DNA of 64,000 bases from an uncultured Pseudomonadales bacterium (GTDB taxonomy: Bacteria > Pseudomonadota > Gammaproteobacteria > Pseudomonadales > Azotimanducaceae): positions 44,959-108,958 of the forward strand of contig CAJJAX010000010.1 in the NCBI GenBank assembly GCA_905182155.1, in the 5' to 3' direction. The position numbers and the translations under genes are program-made. The stretch's first letter is position 1. The number at the start of each line of letters is the position of its first letter. The notes below the pieces were generated by a model. That model was not told the origin of the DNA, ran no database searches, and saw nothing but the letters and a program-made list of their open reading frames with translations. Shown here piece after piece: positions 37,088 through 48,184 of the stretch.

Positions 37088-38569
37088 ATGGATAACAATG
37101 TGGACAACGGGTTAACTGAAGGCCGTGGTGAGCAGCCAAATCGTAAGCGCAAGGTGCCGGTGCGGACCAAATTGTTTTTTGCATCAGGCGCATTTCAGGA
37201 AGCCACGGTCATCGCGGCGGGAACTGTCACCGTCCTGTTTTACAATCAACTGCTCGGTGTTTCAGCCGCACTGTGTGGTACAGCCTTTCTCATCGCCAGT
37301 ATTGTAGACGGTATTACCGACCCGCTTGTAGGTGCTTTTTCGGATCATTTTAAAAGCCGATGGGGCAGACGCCATCCCCTGATGCTGGCTTCGGTTCTCC
37401 CCGCGGGCATCGCCTTTTACTGCCTCTATCAACCCATCGAAGGCCTCAGTGAGATGGGATACTTCGCCTGGCTGACCCTATTCCTGGTGCTGATGCGCAT
37501 TGCGATCACCTTTTACAATATTCCCCATGACGCACTTGGCGCTGAACTGACAGATGACTACGAGGAACGCGGCTCAATTTTTGGCTACAACCTGGTCGCT
37601 GTGGCACTGACAGCCGTTTTGGTGATTTTTATCGTCAATTTCCTGATTTTCCCGTCGACACCGGAATACGCGAACGGCTATCTGAATGAATCCCGGTATA
37701 CGTTACTGGCTTCACTAGGTGCTGTGGCTATCATCATTTCCATTGTCGTGTGTACCCTGGGGACTATGGATCAACGCCCCTACCTTCATACTGTCGATGT
37801 CAGTAAAAAGTTTAACTACGGGATATTTTTTCGGGAACTGGGCATGCTCTTGCGCAACGTCTCCTATATATCGACCTGCCTGAGCATGCTAACGATCTAC
37901 GCCAGCCTCGGCATTCTGGGCATTGTGTCCACCTATGCCTATATTTATGTCTATGAGCTGTCCACGGAACAAATGACCCTTGCAGGTATCATGAAAATGC
38001 CTGGCGTTTTTGTCGCGCTGCCGCTGCTGGCTTTGATGTCGAAATGGATGGAAAAGAGGCAGATCTTCATGCTGACAGTGGCGATCACTGGCGTTTTTGC
38101 GGCATCGCCACATATTCTGAAGATGCTGGGTTGGTTTCCGGGTAATGAATCGTCGTTTCTTCTCATCGCGCTGTTTTTACCCTTATTCATCGGCACGATC
38201 GTTACGCCGGTTACCGCTATCATCATTGATTCACAGCTGGTGGATGTTGCAGACGTACACGAGTATCAAACCGGTTCACGGGCAGAGGGTGTCGTGTTCT
38301 CCGTGCGCAGTTTTGCGATCAAAGCGACCAGTGGTATTGGCGGACTCTTTGCCGGGTTTGGGCTCGAGTTTATCGGCTTTCCAGATAATGCGGAGGTGGG
38401 CAAGCTCACAGCAGAAACCATCGACGGCTTGCTTTTCATGGTCGGACCGCTTTATCTCGGGCTCTACTTATTCGCAATTTTCCTCATGTCGTTTTATACG
38501 CTCGATAAGCAACGTCACGCAGAAATTTTGTCAGGGCTGGAAAAACGGCGTGAAGCGGCCTCGCTTTAA
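37088..38569 (+). CDS. GPH-family (MFS_2) cation symporter
   Basis: Inner-membrane transporter of the glycoside-pentoside-hexuronide:cation symporter family, 493 residues with about twelve membrane segments. Family marks are the N-terminal KLFFASGAFQEA region, DGITDPLVGAFSDHFKSRWG, the following RRHPLMLAS, and IPHDALGAELTDDYEERG. The family moves sugars and glucuronides (melibiose, xylosides, glucuronides) with Na+ or H+. Being the only transporter in the island, it is the likely importer of its substrate. The start MDNNVDNG follows GAATCT without a strong ribosome-binding site. Confidence 0.9.
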   Translation: MDNNVDNGLTEGRGEQPNRKRKVPVRTKLFFASGAFQEATVIAAGTVTVLFYNQLLGVSAALCGTAFLIASIVDGITDPLVGAFSDHFKSRWGRRHPLMLASVLPAGIAFYCLYQPIEGLSEMGYFAWLTLFLVLMRIAITFYNIPHDALGAELTDDYEERGSIFGYNLVAVALTAVLVIFIVNFLIFPSTPEYANGYLNESRYTLLASLGAVAIIISIVVCTLGTMDQRPYLHTVDVSKKFNYGIFFRELGMLLRNVSYISTCLSMLTIYASLGILGIVSTYAYIYVYELSTEQMTLAGIMKMPGVFVALPLLALMSKWMEKRQIFMLTVAITGVFAASPHILKMLGWFPGNESSFLLIALFLPLFIGTIVTPVTAIIIDSQLVDVADVHEYQTGSRAEGVVFSVRSFAIKATSGIGGLFAGFGLEFIGFPDNAEVGKLTAETIDGLLFMVGPLYLGLYLFAIFLMSFYTLDKQRHAEILSGLEKRREAASL

Positions 38570-38804
38570 AAGCAAGTTTGAGACCACCTGAACTTAAACC
38601 ATAACAAATTAACTCACGTTGACAGCCAAAGGTGGCATGCACAATGGAGGAACCCTTTTGAGAATATGGGTGGGTTCTCGACATCAGATTTTGTGTCGGG
38701 AACAGGAGTTGCGGTAAATTATCCAACCGTCAAACGAACGACACGAGCCAATCGCGCGGAAGCCCATATCGGGAATCAATTTAGCAGCACGGGGGCATAG
38801 CGAA

Positions 38805-39731
38805 ATGGATTTGGACACTTATCAAGCACTCGGCTTGCACAAGCCGTTTTCGTGGGAGCAACCAGTTAACGGACGAGCAGCAAAAGAATTCGGCCAGTTC
38901 ATGCAACCGTCTGGAGACAACCAGTACCATCCGTGTGCGGAGGCTTTTCCCGCAGCGGACCTTCCTCGGGGGAACATCGAGTACATCGAGGCATGGGCCG
39001 ACAGCGGGGTTTTCAGCGGAACGCAACGTGACATGTGGATATACCAACCGGCTCAGCTGGATACCTCGAGCGAACCACCGAATCTGATCTTTTTTCAAGA
39101 CGGGGCAGGGTACGTTAGCCCCGATGGTTCGGTGCGGGCAGCGGCGGTTCTAGACACCCTCATTCACACAGGTGAGTTGCCGCCAACCGTCGGCGTATTC
39201 GTTAACCCTGGCACAAAGGTTCCAGAGCGCGAGCGCGACGACCCAGAGTTCGGGCGACAGCGTAGCCTCGAGTACGACTCGATGACCGACGCCTATGTCC
39301 GCTTTGCACTCGAAGATGTTTTGCCGTTCGTCGAAAAGCGTATCGGCAGGTCATTGATCAACGATCCGTCCGGGCGGGCGATATGCGGTATTTCCAGCGG
39401 CGGGATATGCGCGTGGACTGCGGCATGGTACAGACCGGATATGTTCGGCAAGGTATTGAGCCATTGCGGTTCGTTCACCAACATCCGTGGTGGCCACAAC
39501 TACCCATACCTGGTCCGTACCACGGAGCGCAAGCCGATTCGGGCGATTTTGACGAGCGGCGAGATGGATCTGAACATACCCGTTGGCAGCTGGCCACTTG
39601 CCAACAAGCAAATGGCATCAGCGTTGCAGTACGCAGGCTACGAGCACCAGTTTTTCTTCGGTGAGGGCGGCCACAGTTTGCGCCACGGGGGCGCTATATT
39701 CGCTGACTCGCTGCGATGGCTATTCGAATAA
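38805..39731 (+). CDS. Esterase of the enterochelin-esterase/EstD-like fold
   Basis: Alpha/beta hydrolase of 308 residues in the Fes/esterase D group. The nucleophile elbow is CGISSGGICAW (Ser), preceded by LPFVEKRIGRSL; the acid is likely in TSGEMDLNIP and the His in GEGGHSLRHGG. FFQDGAGYVSPDG forms the oxyanion region. No signal peptide is evident, so the enzyme appears cytoplasmic. Located between the GPH transporter and the PEP-synthase-like gene, it may hydrolyse an imported ester. A long TPR- or CBM-type extension is absent. Confidence 0.87.
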   Translation: MDLDTYQALGLHKPFSWEQPVNGRAAKEFGQFMQPSGDNQYHPCAEAFPAADLPRGNIEYIEAWADSGVFSGTQRDMWIYQPAQLDTSSEPPNLIFFQDGAGYVSPDGSVRAAAVLDTLIHTGELPPTVGVFVNPGTKVPERERDDPEFGRQRSLEYDSMTDAYVRFALEDVLPFVEKRIGRSLINDPSGRAICGISSGGICAWTAAWYRPDMFGKVLSHCGSFTNIRGGHNYPYLVRTTERKPIRAILTSGEMDLNIPVGSWPLANKQMASALQYAGYEHQFFFGEGGHSLRHGGAIFADSLRWLFE

Positions 39732-39837
39732 CTCAAAGCCGCTAAGGAACATTGATACCGTTCGCACAATCTACAGGTCTGCTTTGCGACCTTCAACCTT
39801 CAACAATGACACGAGTAAATTCCTCAGAGGAGCATAA

Positions 39838-42587
39838 TTGATGACTGATAGTTTTATTTTACCCATGGCGACCAAGGACGATGCGCTGGAGCTGATTGGC
39901 GGCAAAGGTCGATCTCTGGCAAAGATGTCGACTGCCGGATTTGATGTCCCTTCCGGCTTTCATCTCACGGCTGACGCCTATCGCGCCTTCATCGCAGAAA
40001 ACAATCTGCAGGAGCAGATTGTTGCCCTGGCCAAACCCGTGCTGGACAATGACTGGGTCTCCTTTGAACCTGCCTCGGCGGCTATTCGAAAGCTGATCAC
40101 CGCCTGCGAGATATCGGAGGCTGTCGCCAGCCAACTACGCCAAACCTATGCCAGTCTTGGTGGCGATCCCCCTGTTGCCGTTCGTTCATCAGCCAACGCC
40201 GAAGACCTGCCGGGCCTGTCCTTTGCCGGGCAGCAGGACACTTACCTGAATGTGAAAGGTGCCGATGCCCTGCTTGAGGCAGTGCGTAACTGTTGGGCTT
40301 CTCTTTGGACCGCGCAGGCCATCAGCTATCGCCACGAGAATGACATTGACCAGGTTCGGTCGCCATGGCTGTGGTTGTACAGATTATGGTGCCCGCGGAT
40401 GTGGCAGGCATTTTGTTCACTGCCAACCCGGCAACCGGTGACCGTACCGAGATGATCATTAATGCCAGCTTTGGACTGGGTGAGGCGGTTGTCGGCGGGC
40501 AGGTCACGCCTGACACCTTCATCATCGACAGAGAATCAAGGCACGTCAAAGAGACCATGATTGGACCCAAGGAACAAATGGTTATTTCGGATGGTGAGCA
40601 GGGCACCAAACTGACCGACGTTGCAGTTGCTGATCGGGATCAATCTTCACTGTCGGATGCAGAACTCAACGATCTAGTTGAACTGGCGCTGAAGGTTGAG
40701 AAAAACTACGATGGTCTGCCCCAGGATATAGAGTGGGCGATTGTCGATGGCAAGATTGCGCTGTTGCAGTCCCGTCCAATTACCAATCTGCCACCCCAAC
40801 CCCTTGAAGTTGAGTGGACCCCGCCCCCGGAAATCCCGGCGCTGGTTCGACGTCAGATTGTGGAGAATATTCCGGACCCCACCTGTGAGCTGTTTGATGA
40901 GCTTTACATCCGCTATTCGCTGCGCTGGGACAAGAAGCACAAGATTTCGAATTACGCCACACTCAACGGGTTCGCTTTTCAGATTATGGACCCGGGCGGC
41001 ATTACCGGCACCAAGGAGGAATGGCAAGCCAGTATTCGCACCGCACGGGAGAAAGTTGCTGCCACCCCGGAAGGTATGGCGCAGGAAAAACATGACCTGG
41101 ATCTGTTTGTCAGTCAACTATCCGATGACGACCGGCCCGTGTTTCAGAAAATGGCTGATGAGCTGAACAGCGATAACCTGCCAAACGCAGTGACCGTACC
41201 GGAGAGTAATGATCCGACCTTCACAGCGTTCCACAAAACCTTCACCAATGACAAACAACACCGGGACTGGCGAGAACGCGCCATGCCGGAACTGGATGCT
41301 GCCACGGCCAAATGGGCGGCACTGGATATTGCTGGCGCCTCTGATGCAACCCTGATGCAAGGCATCAGAGAACTGACCGAAGCAGAAGGCTGGTATTGGG
41401 CCGGTAACGGCGGACATACCTTTGGTGTTGCCAAGTCTGTGGATGATCAGCTGCAAAGTTTTTTGAGAGATACGCTTCCGGATCATAAATTCACCAGCGG
41501 TCTGTTCCTGAGTGGCTTCAAGTCGCGGATTATGTTGGCCAATGACGCATTGTTCGAGATTGCCAAAGTCCTCAGAGCGGATGAAGCGTTGAAACTATTG
41601 ATTTTGGCGACGCCGCCCCACAAGCTCATGGGTGAGCTTGAGGCAAGGTCTGATACCCAACAGATACTAAAAGATATCGACAGCTATCTTCAGGAATATG
41701 GTCATCAGGGATACAGTCTAGATTTTTGTGAACCGACACAGCAGGAAGATCCTTCCGCGCTGTTCGTTACGCTGAAGAATATGGTGCGTCGCAAAGATTA
41801 CGATCCTGTACAGCATGAACAAGAAGCCAGTAGGAAAAAAGAGAAAGCGCTGAAGGAAATTGGTGAGCTTCTTTCTGGGTTGCAGTACTGGCAGTTCCGC
41901 TATCGTCTGTGGTTTGCCAACAAGTATTATCCGATGCGTGAGGAATCCTGTTTCGTATTAGGTATGGCCTGGCCCACACTGCGCCCCATGGCAGCAGAGT
42001 TAGGTCGACGTATGGTTGCAGTGGGTACATTCAAACAACCTGATGATGTCTACCACATGTATACCGCGGAACTGGATGAAGCCATGACGCGTCGAGCGGA
42101 CAACAAGGCGACGCCGGCACTGGGCGAACTGGCGCAAGAGCGAAGAGCATTGCGGGAGAGACGCAAACGGTTGCATCCGCCGGGTACCTGTCCGCCTGAA
42201 GCGAGTGAACAGCCGGGCATCGCATTCAAGGAAACACAGATCAAGAATGACGACAGCAGCGATACGCTAATGGGTATTCCTGTAAGCCCTGGCACCATCA
42301 CCGCTGAGGCCAGCGTGATCATGAATCCGTCCGAATTCAGCAATATGATTCCGGGATCTATTTTGGTATGTCCCATGACGTCGCCAGCGTGGACGCAGCT
42401 TTTTGCCCATGCCGCCGGATTGGTGACCGATATCGGCGGAATCCTGGGGCATGGCTCTATTGTTGCGCGGGAGTATGGAATCCCCGCTGTGGTCGGTACA
42501 GGTAACGGTACCCAGCGAATCAAGCACGGACAGATGATTGAGATTGACGGCGATGGCGGAACGGTTAAGTTGCTCAAAGAGGCGTGA
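39838..42587 (+). CDS. PEP-synthase/rifampicin-phosphotransferase-like dikinase, one frame break
   Basis: Multidomain ATP-dependent phosphotransferase. The N-terminal ATP-grasp part reads LIGGKGRSLAKMS and VAVRSSANAEDLPGLSFAG then QQDTYLNV; after a frame change near 40358 it continues MVPADVAGILFTANPATGDR and INASFGLGEAVVGG. A long middle region (about 400 residues) is unlike PEP synthase. The C-terminal phosphohistidine domain has TDIGGILGHGSIVAREYGIP with the swivelling His. There is no C-terminal PEP-binding barrel, so the layout matches rifampicin phosphotransferase or phenylphosphate synthase more than PpsA. About 916 residues if one G is restored at 40358-40359. The target is unknown; GGAG lies about 9 bases before the start. 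Confidence 0.82.
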
Positions 42588-42589
42588 AG

Positions 42590-43070
42590 CTTACGATATT
42601 TAAATTTGAGCAATGCCAGTTAGGATGGCGTCAGTCCGAGTCGGATAAGCCGCTAAGGCGCGGTCATCATCTGTGACACAACAAAGATAGCCTCCGCCGC
42701 TCGTAATTGGACGAGCAAAATCGGGGCACATTAAATCTGGAGACTTTCCTCTCTCGATTGATTTCTAATAGCGGTGTCCCTGTGCCTCGGGCCGCCGGAG
42801 CCTTCTGGGCGAACGTAAGCGCTATTCTAAATCTTAGTGTTCAGCAAGTGAGGGCAAAGATTTTGCGCAAATTACAGGTCCAACCAAATTTGGTACCCAT
42901 CAAGTGCCGCCCCTGATAGGAGGGGAGTCCTCCTGGATATGACGTAGCACTTCAATGTTAGTGATATGGCGGCAGGCTAGGCCTCACGTCTGAGAATATT
43001 AAAACCGCCGGCAAGGCTCAATCCGTTGTTTTTAAAACCGGCGACGTCATCCTGCTGCACACGGGGTGGA
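42590..43070 (+). repeat. Diverged long repeat, copy 1 (cyclase region)
   Basis: This stretch, starting right after the PEP-enzyme stop, is similar to 51045-51400. Shared landmarks include AAATTTGAGCAAT, GCCGCCGGAGC/ACCGCCGGAGC, TTAGTGTTCAGCAAG-type sequence, GCAAAGATTTTGCGCAAATT and GGCAAGGCTCAATCCG. By eye most aligned positions agree, with many substitutions and a gap of roughly 120 bases missing from copy 2. Copy 1 continues into the intact end of the cyclase gene. Confidence 0.75.
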
Positions 43071-43396
43071 CCGATGCAAAGCTCAAAAGTGATCCTGAGG
43101 CGTGGGGTTCTACCATTCCCGGGATTAGCAATGAAGCGGCACAGTACCTAGCGGGTCTCAATCCAATGGCCGTCGGCGCTGACACTTGGGGTCTCGAAGC
43201 AGTGCCTGCTGGGCCTGGCGACAAACTATTTTTTGGACACAGCATCCTACTCAAGGACAATGGCATCTATATTCTTGAGACCATGGACACCGGCCGCTTG
43301 GCCAGTGAAAAAGTCTACGAATTTATGTTTGTGTTGGGGCAAGCGAAGCTCAAGGGCGCTGTTCAGATGATCATTAATCCCGTCGCGATGTGGTAA
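42707..43396 (+). pseudogene. Cyclase-family (kynurenine formamidase-like) pseudogene
   Basis: The cyclase/formamidase family hydrolyses amide or lactone bonds, often in aromatic breakdown. The 5' part encodes LDEQNRGTLNLETF, the typical WGxxDQxGTLN-like N-terminus. The middle is decayed with stops. From about 43000 one frame runs KAGKAQSVVFKTGD-like sequence (KTAGKAQSVVFKTGDVILLH) then TGWTDAKLK, NPMAVGADTWGLEAVP and a normal C-terminus IYILETMDTGRLASEK, FMFVLGQAKLKGAVQMIINP. About 120 C-terminal residues are well kept, so decay is recent or partial. A second, shorter decayed copy lies at 51 kb. Confidence 0.75.
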
Positions 43397-43500
43397 TGGT
43401 GCACGTAATCGCCGCGATAGGTGTTGCGAGCGTTCGATCACTATCAGGCAGGCGGCCAATGATGACGTAGGACTTTCTGCTGGGTCGCTGTGATAGTTGC

Positions 43501-44652
43501 TGTCTTGAAAAGCTTGTTGCCTTCAGCTTTTAGCGATGGGTTTGCCGTCCGTGCTGAACCACAGTGGATGGTTGCATGATTGGGGATGGGGAGGAAGTTA
43601 TATGAGATATTCGGCCTCCGAGAAATACGAAATTATCCGAACCGTAGAGCGGTCCAGTTTGCCTGTGAAGAAGACGCTGCAAAGGTTGGATATTCGACGA
43701 TCCACGTTCTACGCCTGGCTGAATCGCTTTGACGAAGGCGGGATCGATGCGTTGGAAGACTGCAAGCCTTTGCCCAACTCCATCTGGAACAAGTTGGCGC
43801 AGAGCGAACAGGATGCGGTGGTCAAGCTTGCCCTGGAAAAACCATATTTGTCACCGCGAGAGATCGCGGTGACTCACACGGACGAGCAAGCACGATACGT
43901 ATCAGAATCAACCGTTTACCGCCTACTGAAAGCCAACGATCGGATCACCAGCCTAGCCTTTATCCTGATGCAGGCGTCTGACCGGTTCCAGCATCAAACC
44001 AAGCGCGTGAACGAGATGTGGCAGACGGACTTCACGTACTACAAAGTCATCGGCTGGGGCTGGTATTACCTGTCAACGGTGATGGATGACTTCTCTCGCT
44101 ACATGGTTTCTTGGACGTTGTGCACGATGATGTCGGCCCAGGACGTGAAAGACACTCTGGATGACGCCCTGAGTTTCACAGGACTCAACACAATGAAGGT
44201 TAAACACAAGCCCGCGGCTGTTGTCTGACAATGGCCCTGCCTACATCGCGTCGGACCTGGCGAAGTATCTTGCGGAGCAGGATATGAAGCACACGAGAGG
44301 AAGCCCGTATCATCCGCAAACCCAAGGTAAGATCGAGCGCTGGCACTGTTCCCTGAAAAACCAGATCCTGCTTGAGAACTACTATCTGCCAGGAGAACTG
44401 GAAGCTCGTATAGAGCGCTTCGTTGATTACTATAACAACGACCGGTCCCACGAGTCGCTAAACAATCTGACTCCGGTGTCTGTTTACTTCGCTCGGGGCG
44501 AATCCACCCTGGCTAGGAGACAACAGATCAAGTTGAATACTATGGCCATGCGTCGCAAGATGCATGAACGCAACCGAGTGGAACCGCTCACCCTGATGAG
44601 CTGACGTGTCTCTTAGATCAGCCAGCCAGGTGTCCAAAAGGTTCTGACGACA
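43501..44652 (+). mobile_element. IS3-family insertion sequence
   Basis: The element is bounded by imperfect inverted ends: TGTCTTGAAAAGCTTGTTGCC at 43501 matches the reverse complement of 44632-44652 at 14 of 21 positions, both beginning TGTC. It is about 1150 bases and contains one transposase gene. No flanking target duplication is obvious. It sits between the cyclase pseudogene and the aldehyde dehydrogenase gene. Confidence 0.6.
43602..44604 (+). CDS. IS3-family transposase (single-ORF type), one frame break
   Basis: ATG 43602 follows GAGGAAG. The N-terminal helix-turn-helix part reads MRYSASEKYEIIRTVERS and LDIRRSTFYAWLNRFDEGG. The rve/DDE integrase core has Asp in WQTDFTYYKVIGWGWYYLST, Asp in SDNGPAYIASDLA and Glu in QTQGKIERWHCSLKNQ. 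The frame is broken at CCC 44211-44213; removing one C joins VKHKPRLLSDNGPAY as in relatives. The C-terminus SHESLNNLTPVSVYF is standard. About 333 residues when joined. With a single-base repair the transposase would be complete, so the element may still be active. Confidence 0.88.
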
Positions 44653-44689
44653 CACAGCGCATACATCTTTAAGGGGCGACCAGGGCAGA

Positions 44690-46142
44690 TTATTCTGGGG
44701 GTGTCCGAATCACGAGATTCCGTATTTCAGTCATGTCTTCCATCGCGAAGCGAATACCTTCTCTGCCAATCCCTGAATCTTTTACGCCGCCATAAGGCAT
44801 ATTGTCTACGCGGTAGGATGGCACATCGCCGACGACGACGCCCCCCACTTCCATTTCGTCCCAGGCCTGCTGCACTTTGTAGAAGTCGCGGGTGAAGATG
44901 CCGGCCTGCAAACCAAACTTGCTGTCATTCACCATCGATATGGCGTCGCTCCCAAGCTCGAGAATTTTTGTAAGAACGGCTGCTGGGCCGAAGGCCTCTT
45001 CCACACACGAGTTCCTGGGTCGAGCGGCACATTTTCCAATTAGTGTGGCGTCTAGCATCGCGCCGTCCCGCGTGCCGCCACAGAGGATCTTTCCGCCGGC
45101 CGCTGCGGCAGACTCTGAATCCAGCCGTGGAGAGCGGGCCGCCTCTCTTTCCGAGATCATCGGCCCGATGAATGTCTCCCGCAGCTTCTGGATCGCCCTT
45201 AATCAACGTCGCCGTTTTGGCCACCAACTTGGCTTTCATCACATCGTAAATAGCTTCATGGATCATGATGCGCTGAACGCCTATGCACGATTGCCCCGAC
45301 TGATAGAAGGCACCGAAAATAATTCTATTGACGGCATCATCGAGGTTTTTTGTATCCGCATCAACGACAACAGCCGCATTACCGCCAAGCTCCAAGACAA
45401 CCTTCTTTTTGCCGCAACGTGCTTTTAAATCCCAACCCACACCGGGTGAACCGGTAAACGACAGCAACTTAAGTCTATCGTCAACGGTAAACAAATCAGC
45501 GCCGTCGCGTGAGCACGCAAGAATTGAAAATGCGCCTTCGGGCAAATCCGTTTCAGCGAGCACTTCTCCCATGATGATGGCGCCGAGCGGTGTCCGAGAA
45601 GCGGGTTTCATGACAAATGGGCAACCGACTGCTAGCGCAGGGGCAATCTTATGCGCAGCCAGGTTAAGCGGAAAGTTAAAAGGGGAAATAAACGAGCAAG
45701 GCCCAATCGGAACCCGTTTCCACATGCCCTGATAGCCTTTTGCGCGAGGCGAAATATCCAATGCCTGCAATTCACCATGCATACGAGTCGATTCTTCCGC
45801 GGCAATCTGAAAGGTATCGATTAAACGCGTCACCTCACCTTCGGCATCATTAATAGGTTTCCCCGCTTCGATGCACAGCGCCATGGCGAGCTCGTCGAAG
45901 CGTTCTTTAAACCGGGTCACGCAATGCTCAAGGACCGCTTTCTTCTCAAAAGAAGCCATTTTCGCCATAGGTTCAGTCGCACGAACTGCACCGCTAATGC
46001 CTTCGTCGATCGCCTTCGCATCAGCCAATGCACAACGGGTTGCCACTTCGCCCGTGTACTTGTCAGTAACCTCAAGATCTTCGTTGGCGTAAACCGCTTT
46101 ATTGTTTAGATAGTATGGGTAGTTAGCCTGAAGCGTTGACAT
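44690..46142 (-). CDS. NAD(P)-dependent aldehyde dehydrogenase, one frame break
   Basis: Oxidises an aldehyde to its acid. The first frame (from 46142) includes GPCSFISPFNFPLNLAAHK, VMKPASRTPLGA, LSFTGSPGVGWDLKA, the catalytic Glu in KVVLELGGNAA and the catalytic Cys in QSGQSCIGVQR. The frame changes near 45175-45185; the second frame begins TFIGPMISEREAARS and carries EEAFGPAAVLTKI, FGLQAGIFTRDF and the C-terminal MPYGGVKDSGIGREG. About 484 residues once joined. The NAD region and specificity place it near lactaldehyde/succinate-semialdehyde types, without certainty. It lies just downstream of the ThDP enzyme, so the lyase product is a plausible substrate. Confidence 0.9.
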
Positions 46143-46212
46143 GGCTAGGTCTCCTGATTTATTTTGAATGGTGGGTGACGGACCCTTGAGCCCGTCACAA
46201 TCTCAGCGCATC

Positions 46213-47861
46213 TTAAATCGATGCAGAGCGCGTTTTGATATCGACATTGAGTATCTGATCGTTGTCGACATAGTCAACGGGACAATCAATCAGATGCACC
46301 CCGGGCGTCGAGAGCGCAGTCTTCAGGATACCAGGCAGTGCCTCGGCCGATTCCACCCGATGGCCGATGCCGCCATAAGCCTCTACGTACTTTACGAAAT
46401 CCGGGTTGCCATACTGCAACCCCCAATCATCAAAGCCCATGTTCGCTTGCTTCCAACGAATCATGCCGTACGAGTTGTCGTTCAGGATCAAAACAGCAAT
46501 GTTCATCTTCTCTCGTACCGCAGTTTCCAGTTCTTGAGAATTCATCATGAAACCACCGTCTCCGCAGATCGCCAGTACCTTACGATCAGGATGAACCATA
46601 TGGCCTGCCATCGCTGAAGGCAGGCCTGCGCCCATAGTTGCTAGAGCGTTATCGAGTAAAACAGTGTTGGGCTGGTGCGCGCGATAGTTGCGGGCAAACC
46701 AAATTTTATAAACGCCATTATCCAGGCAAATGATGCCATCGTCAGGCATGGCCTCGCGCACTAATTTGACGACATGCTGTGGATAGCACGGGAAACGCGC
46801 ATCGTCTGAACCCTCTAGGACGTTGGCGTCATGATGCTTCCGCACTGTCATCATGCGGCTAAAGTCCCAGTCAGCTTCTGCGCTCGTCTTAACACCGTTC
46901 TTCAGTTCCCAAATGGCGTTACCAACGTCGCCGATTACCTCTATTTGAGGGAAGTAGACAGGATCAACTTCCGCAGTATTATATGAAATATGGATGACCT
47001 CGGTGCCACCTCTCTTCATAAAGAACGGCGGCTTTTCAATCACGTCGTGGCCAATGTTGAGGATCAGATCAGAAGCCTCGATGGCGCGGTGCACAAAATC
47101 GCCTGAAGAGAGCGCGGCGCAACCCATGAACAATGGGTGGCGCTCATCCACCACGCCCTTACCAAGTTGGGTGGTTACAAAGGGAATGCCGGTTTTATCA
47201 ATAAAGGTGGTCAACATTTTCGAAGTCATTTTGCGATTGCCGCCGGCTCCGATAATAATAATCGGTGATTTCGCGCTGTGCAGCTTTTCCAGCGCTAGGG
47301 CGATGGACTTAGGCTCAGCGATGGGTCTTCGCACGGCTGAAGCTGGAATCGGACGTTCGTCAGTTTCTTCGTCAGCGATATCCTCTGGCAGCTCGATATG
47401 AACAGCACCCGGTTTTTCCTCCTCAGCAACTCGATAGGCTTCGCGGATACGCGACGGAATGTTATCACCAGCAACCAAGGTGACCGCGTACTTCGTGATC
47501 GGCTTCATCATCTCGACAACGTCGAGGATTTGAAATCGGCCCTGTTTTGATTTTTTCACTGGTTTTTGACCGGTAATCATCATCATTGGCATGCCACCCA
47601 GCTGAGCATAAGCTGCTGCAGTAGTGAAGTTGGTTGCACCTGGGCCAAGCGTTGCAACACAGACGCCCGTCTTGCCGGTTAGACGTCCGTAGACAGATGC
47701 CATGAAGCCAGCGCCCTGTTCATGCCGTGTGAGAATTAATTTGATTTTTTAAAGATTGTGTTATCGAGAAAATCCAGGTTCTCTTCTCCAGGAATACCGA
47801 AAACGTATTCACAGCCTTCTGCCTCCAGACACTCAATAAATAGATCTGATGCTTTTGTCAT
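46213..47861 (-). CDS. Thiamine-diphosphate enzyme, acetolactate-synthase-like, one frame break
   Basis: ThDP-dependent enzyme of the acetohydroxyacid synthase/decarboxylase/lyase group. The true start is ATG 47861 (MTKASDLFIECLEAEG), giving the cofactor Glu in YVFGIPGEEN; the frame is broken at a run of six A (T on the plus strand, 47745-47750) and resumes IKLILTRHEQGAGFMASVYG. The central domain has GPGATNFTTA and LPEDIADEE; the ThDP/Mg site is AICGDGGFMMNSQELETAV with LNDNSYGMIRW. About 549 residues. There is no ilvH small-subunit gene and the partner is an aldehyde dehydrogenase, so a catabolic lyase or decarboxylase is likelier than valine/isoleucine synthesis. Confidence 0.88.
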
Positions 47862-48184
47862 AGTTGTCTTCCCCTGATTATGGCCATAGATCTAGAATGT
47901 CTCGGCCTGCTGTTTCAATCATGGAACTACCATAACGAAAGATCTGTCCAATTAGCAGTAAATCTTCTCTTATTCGTAAAGGCAATCGCTCGGCTCCGCG
48001 CACTGAGGCCACATTGGTGACGATTGCATTCGGCCAGGGGCAGGATTCGCGGGCGAAATCATCAAGTCTATGATCCCTCAACTCATGTGTAAGACAGTCA
48101 GGAAAGGAATGCTGCAACACCCGTGGCTATAAATACGCCGATTGCACTTTCAACTAAATGAGAATTTTCGACTAAGCTCATTGA
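47862..48184. other. Spacer upstream of the ThDP gene
   Basis: About 320 bases with no gene I can support. A minus-strand frame ending at 47878 (IREDLLLIGQIFRYGSSM) and a 27-codon frame beginning MSLVENSHLVESAIG in the same region could be debris of an older gene; neither matches a family I recognise. The promoter of the ThDP-ALDH pair should be here. Confidence 0.35.

Noticed and set aside
43501..44652. Target-site duplication flanking the IS3 element
   Set aside because: The bases just outside the proposed ends (TAGTTGC and CACAGCG) do not repeat, so no duplication can be claimed; the ends may be off by a few bases.
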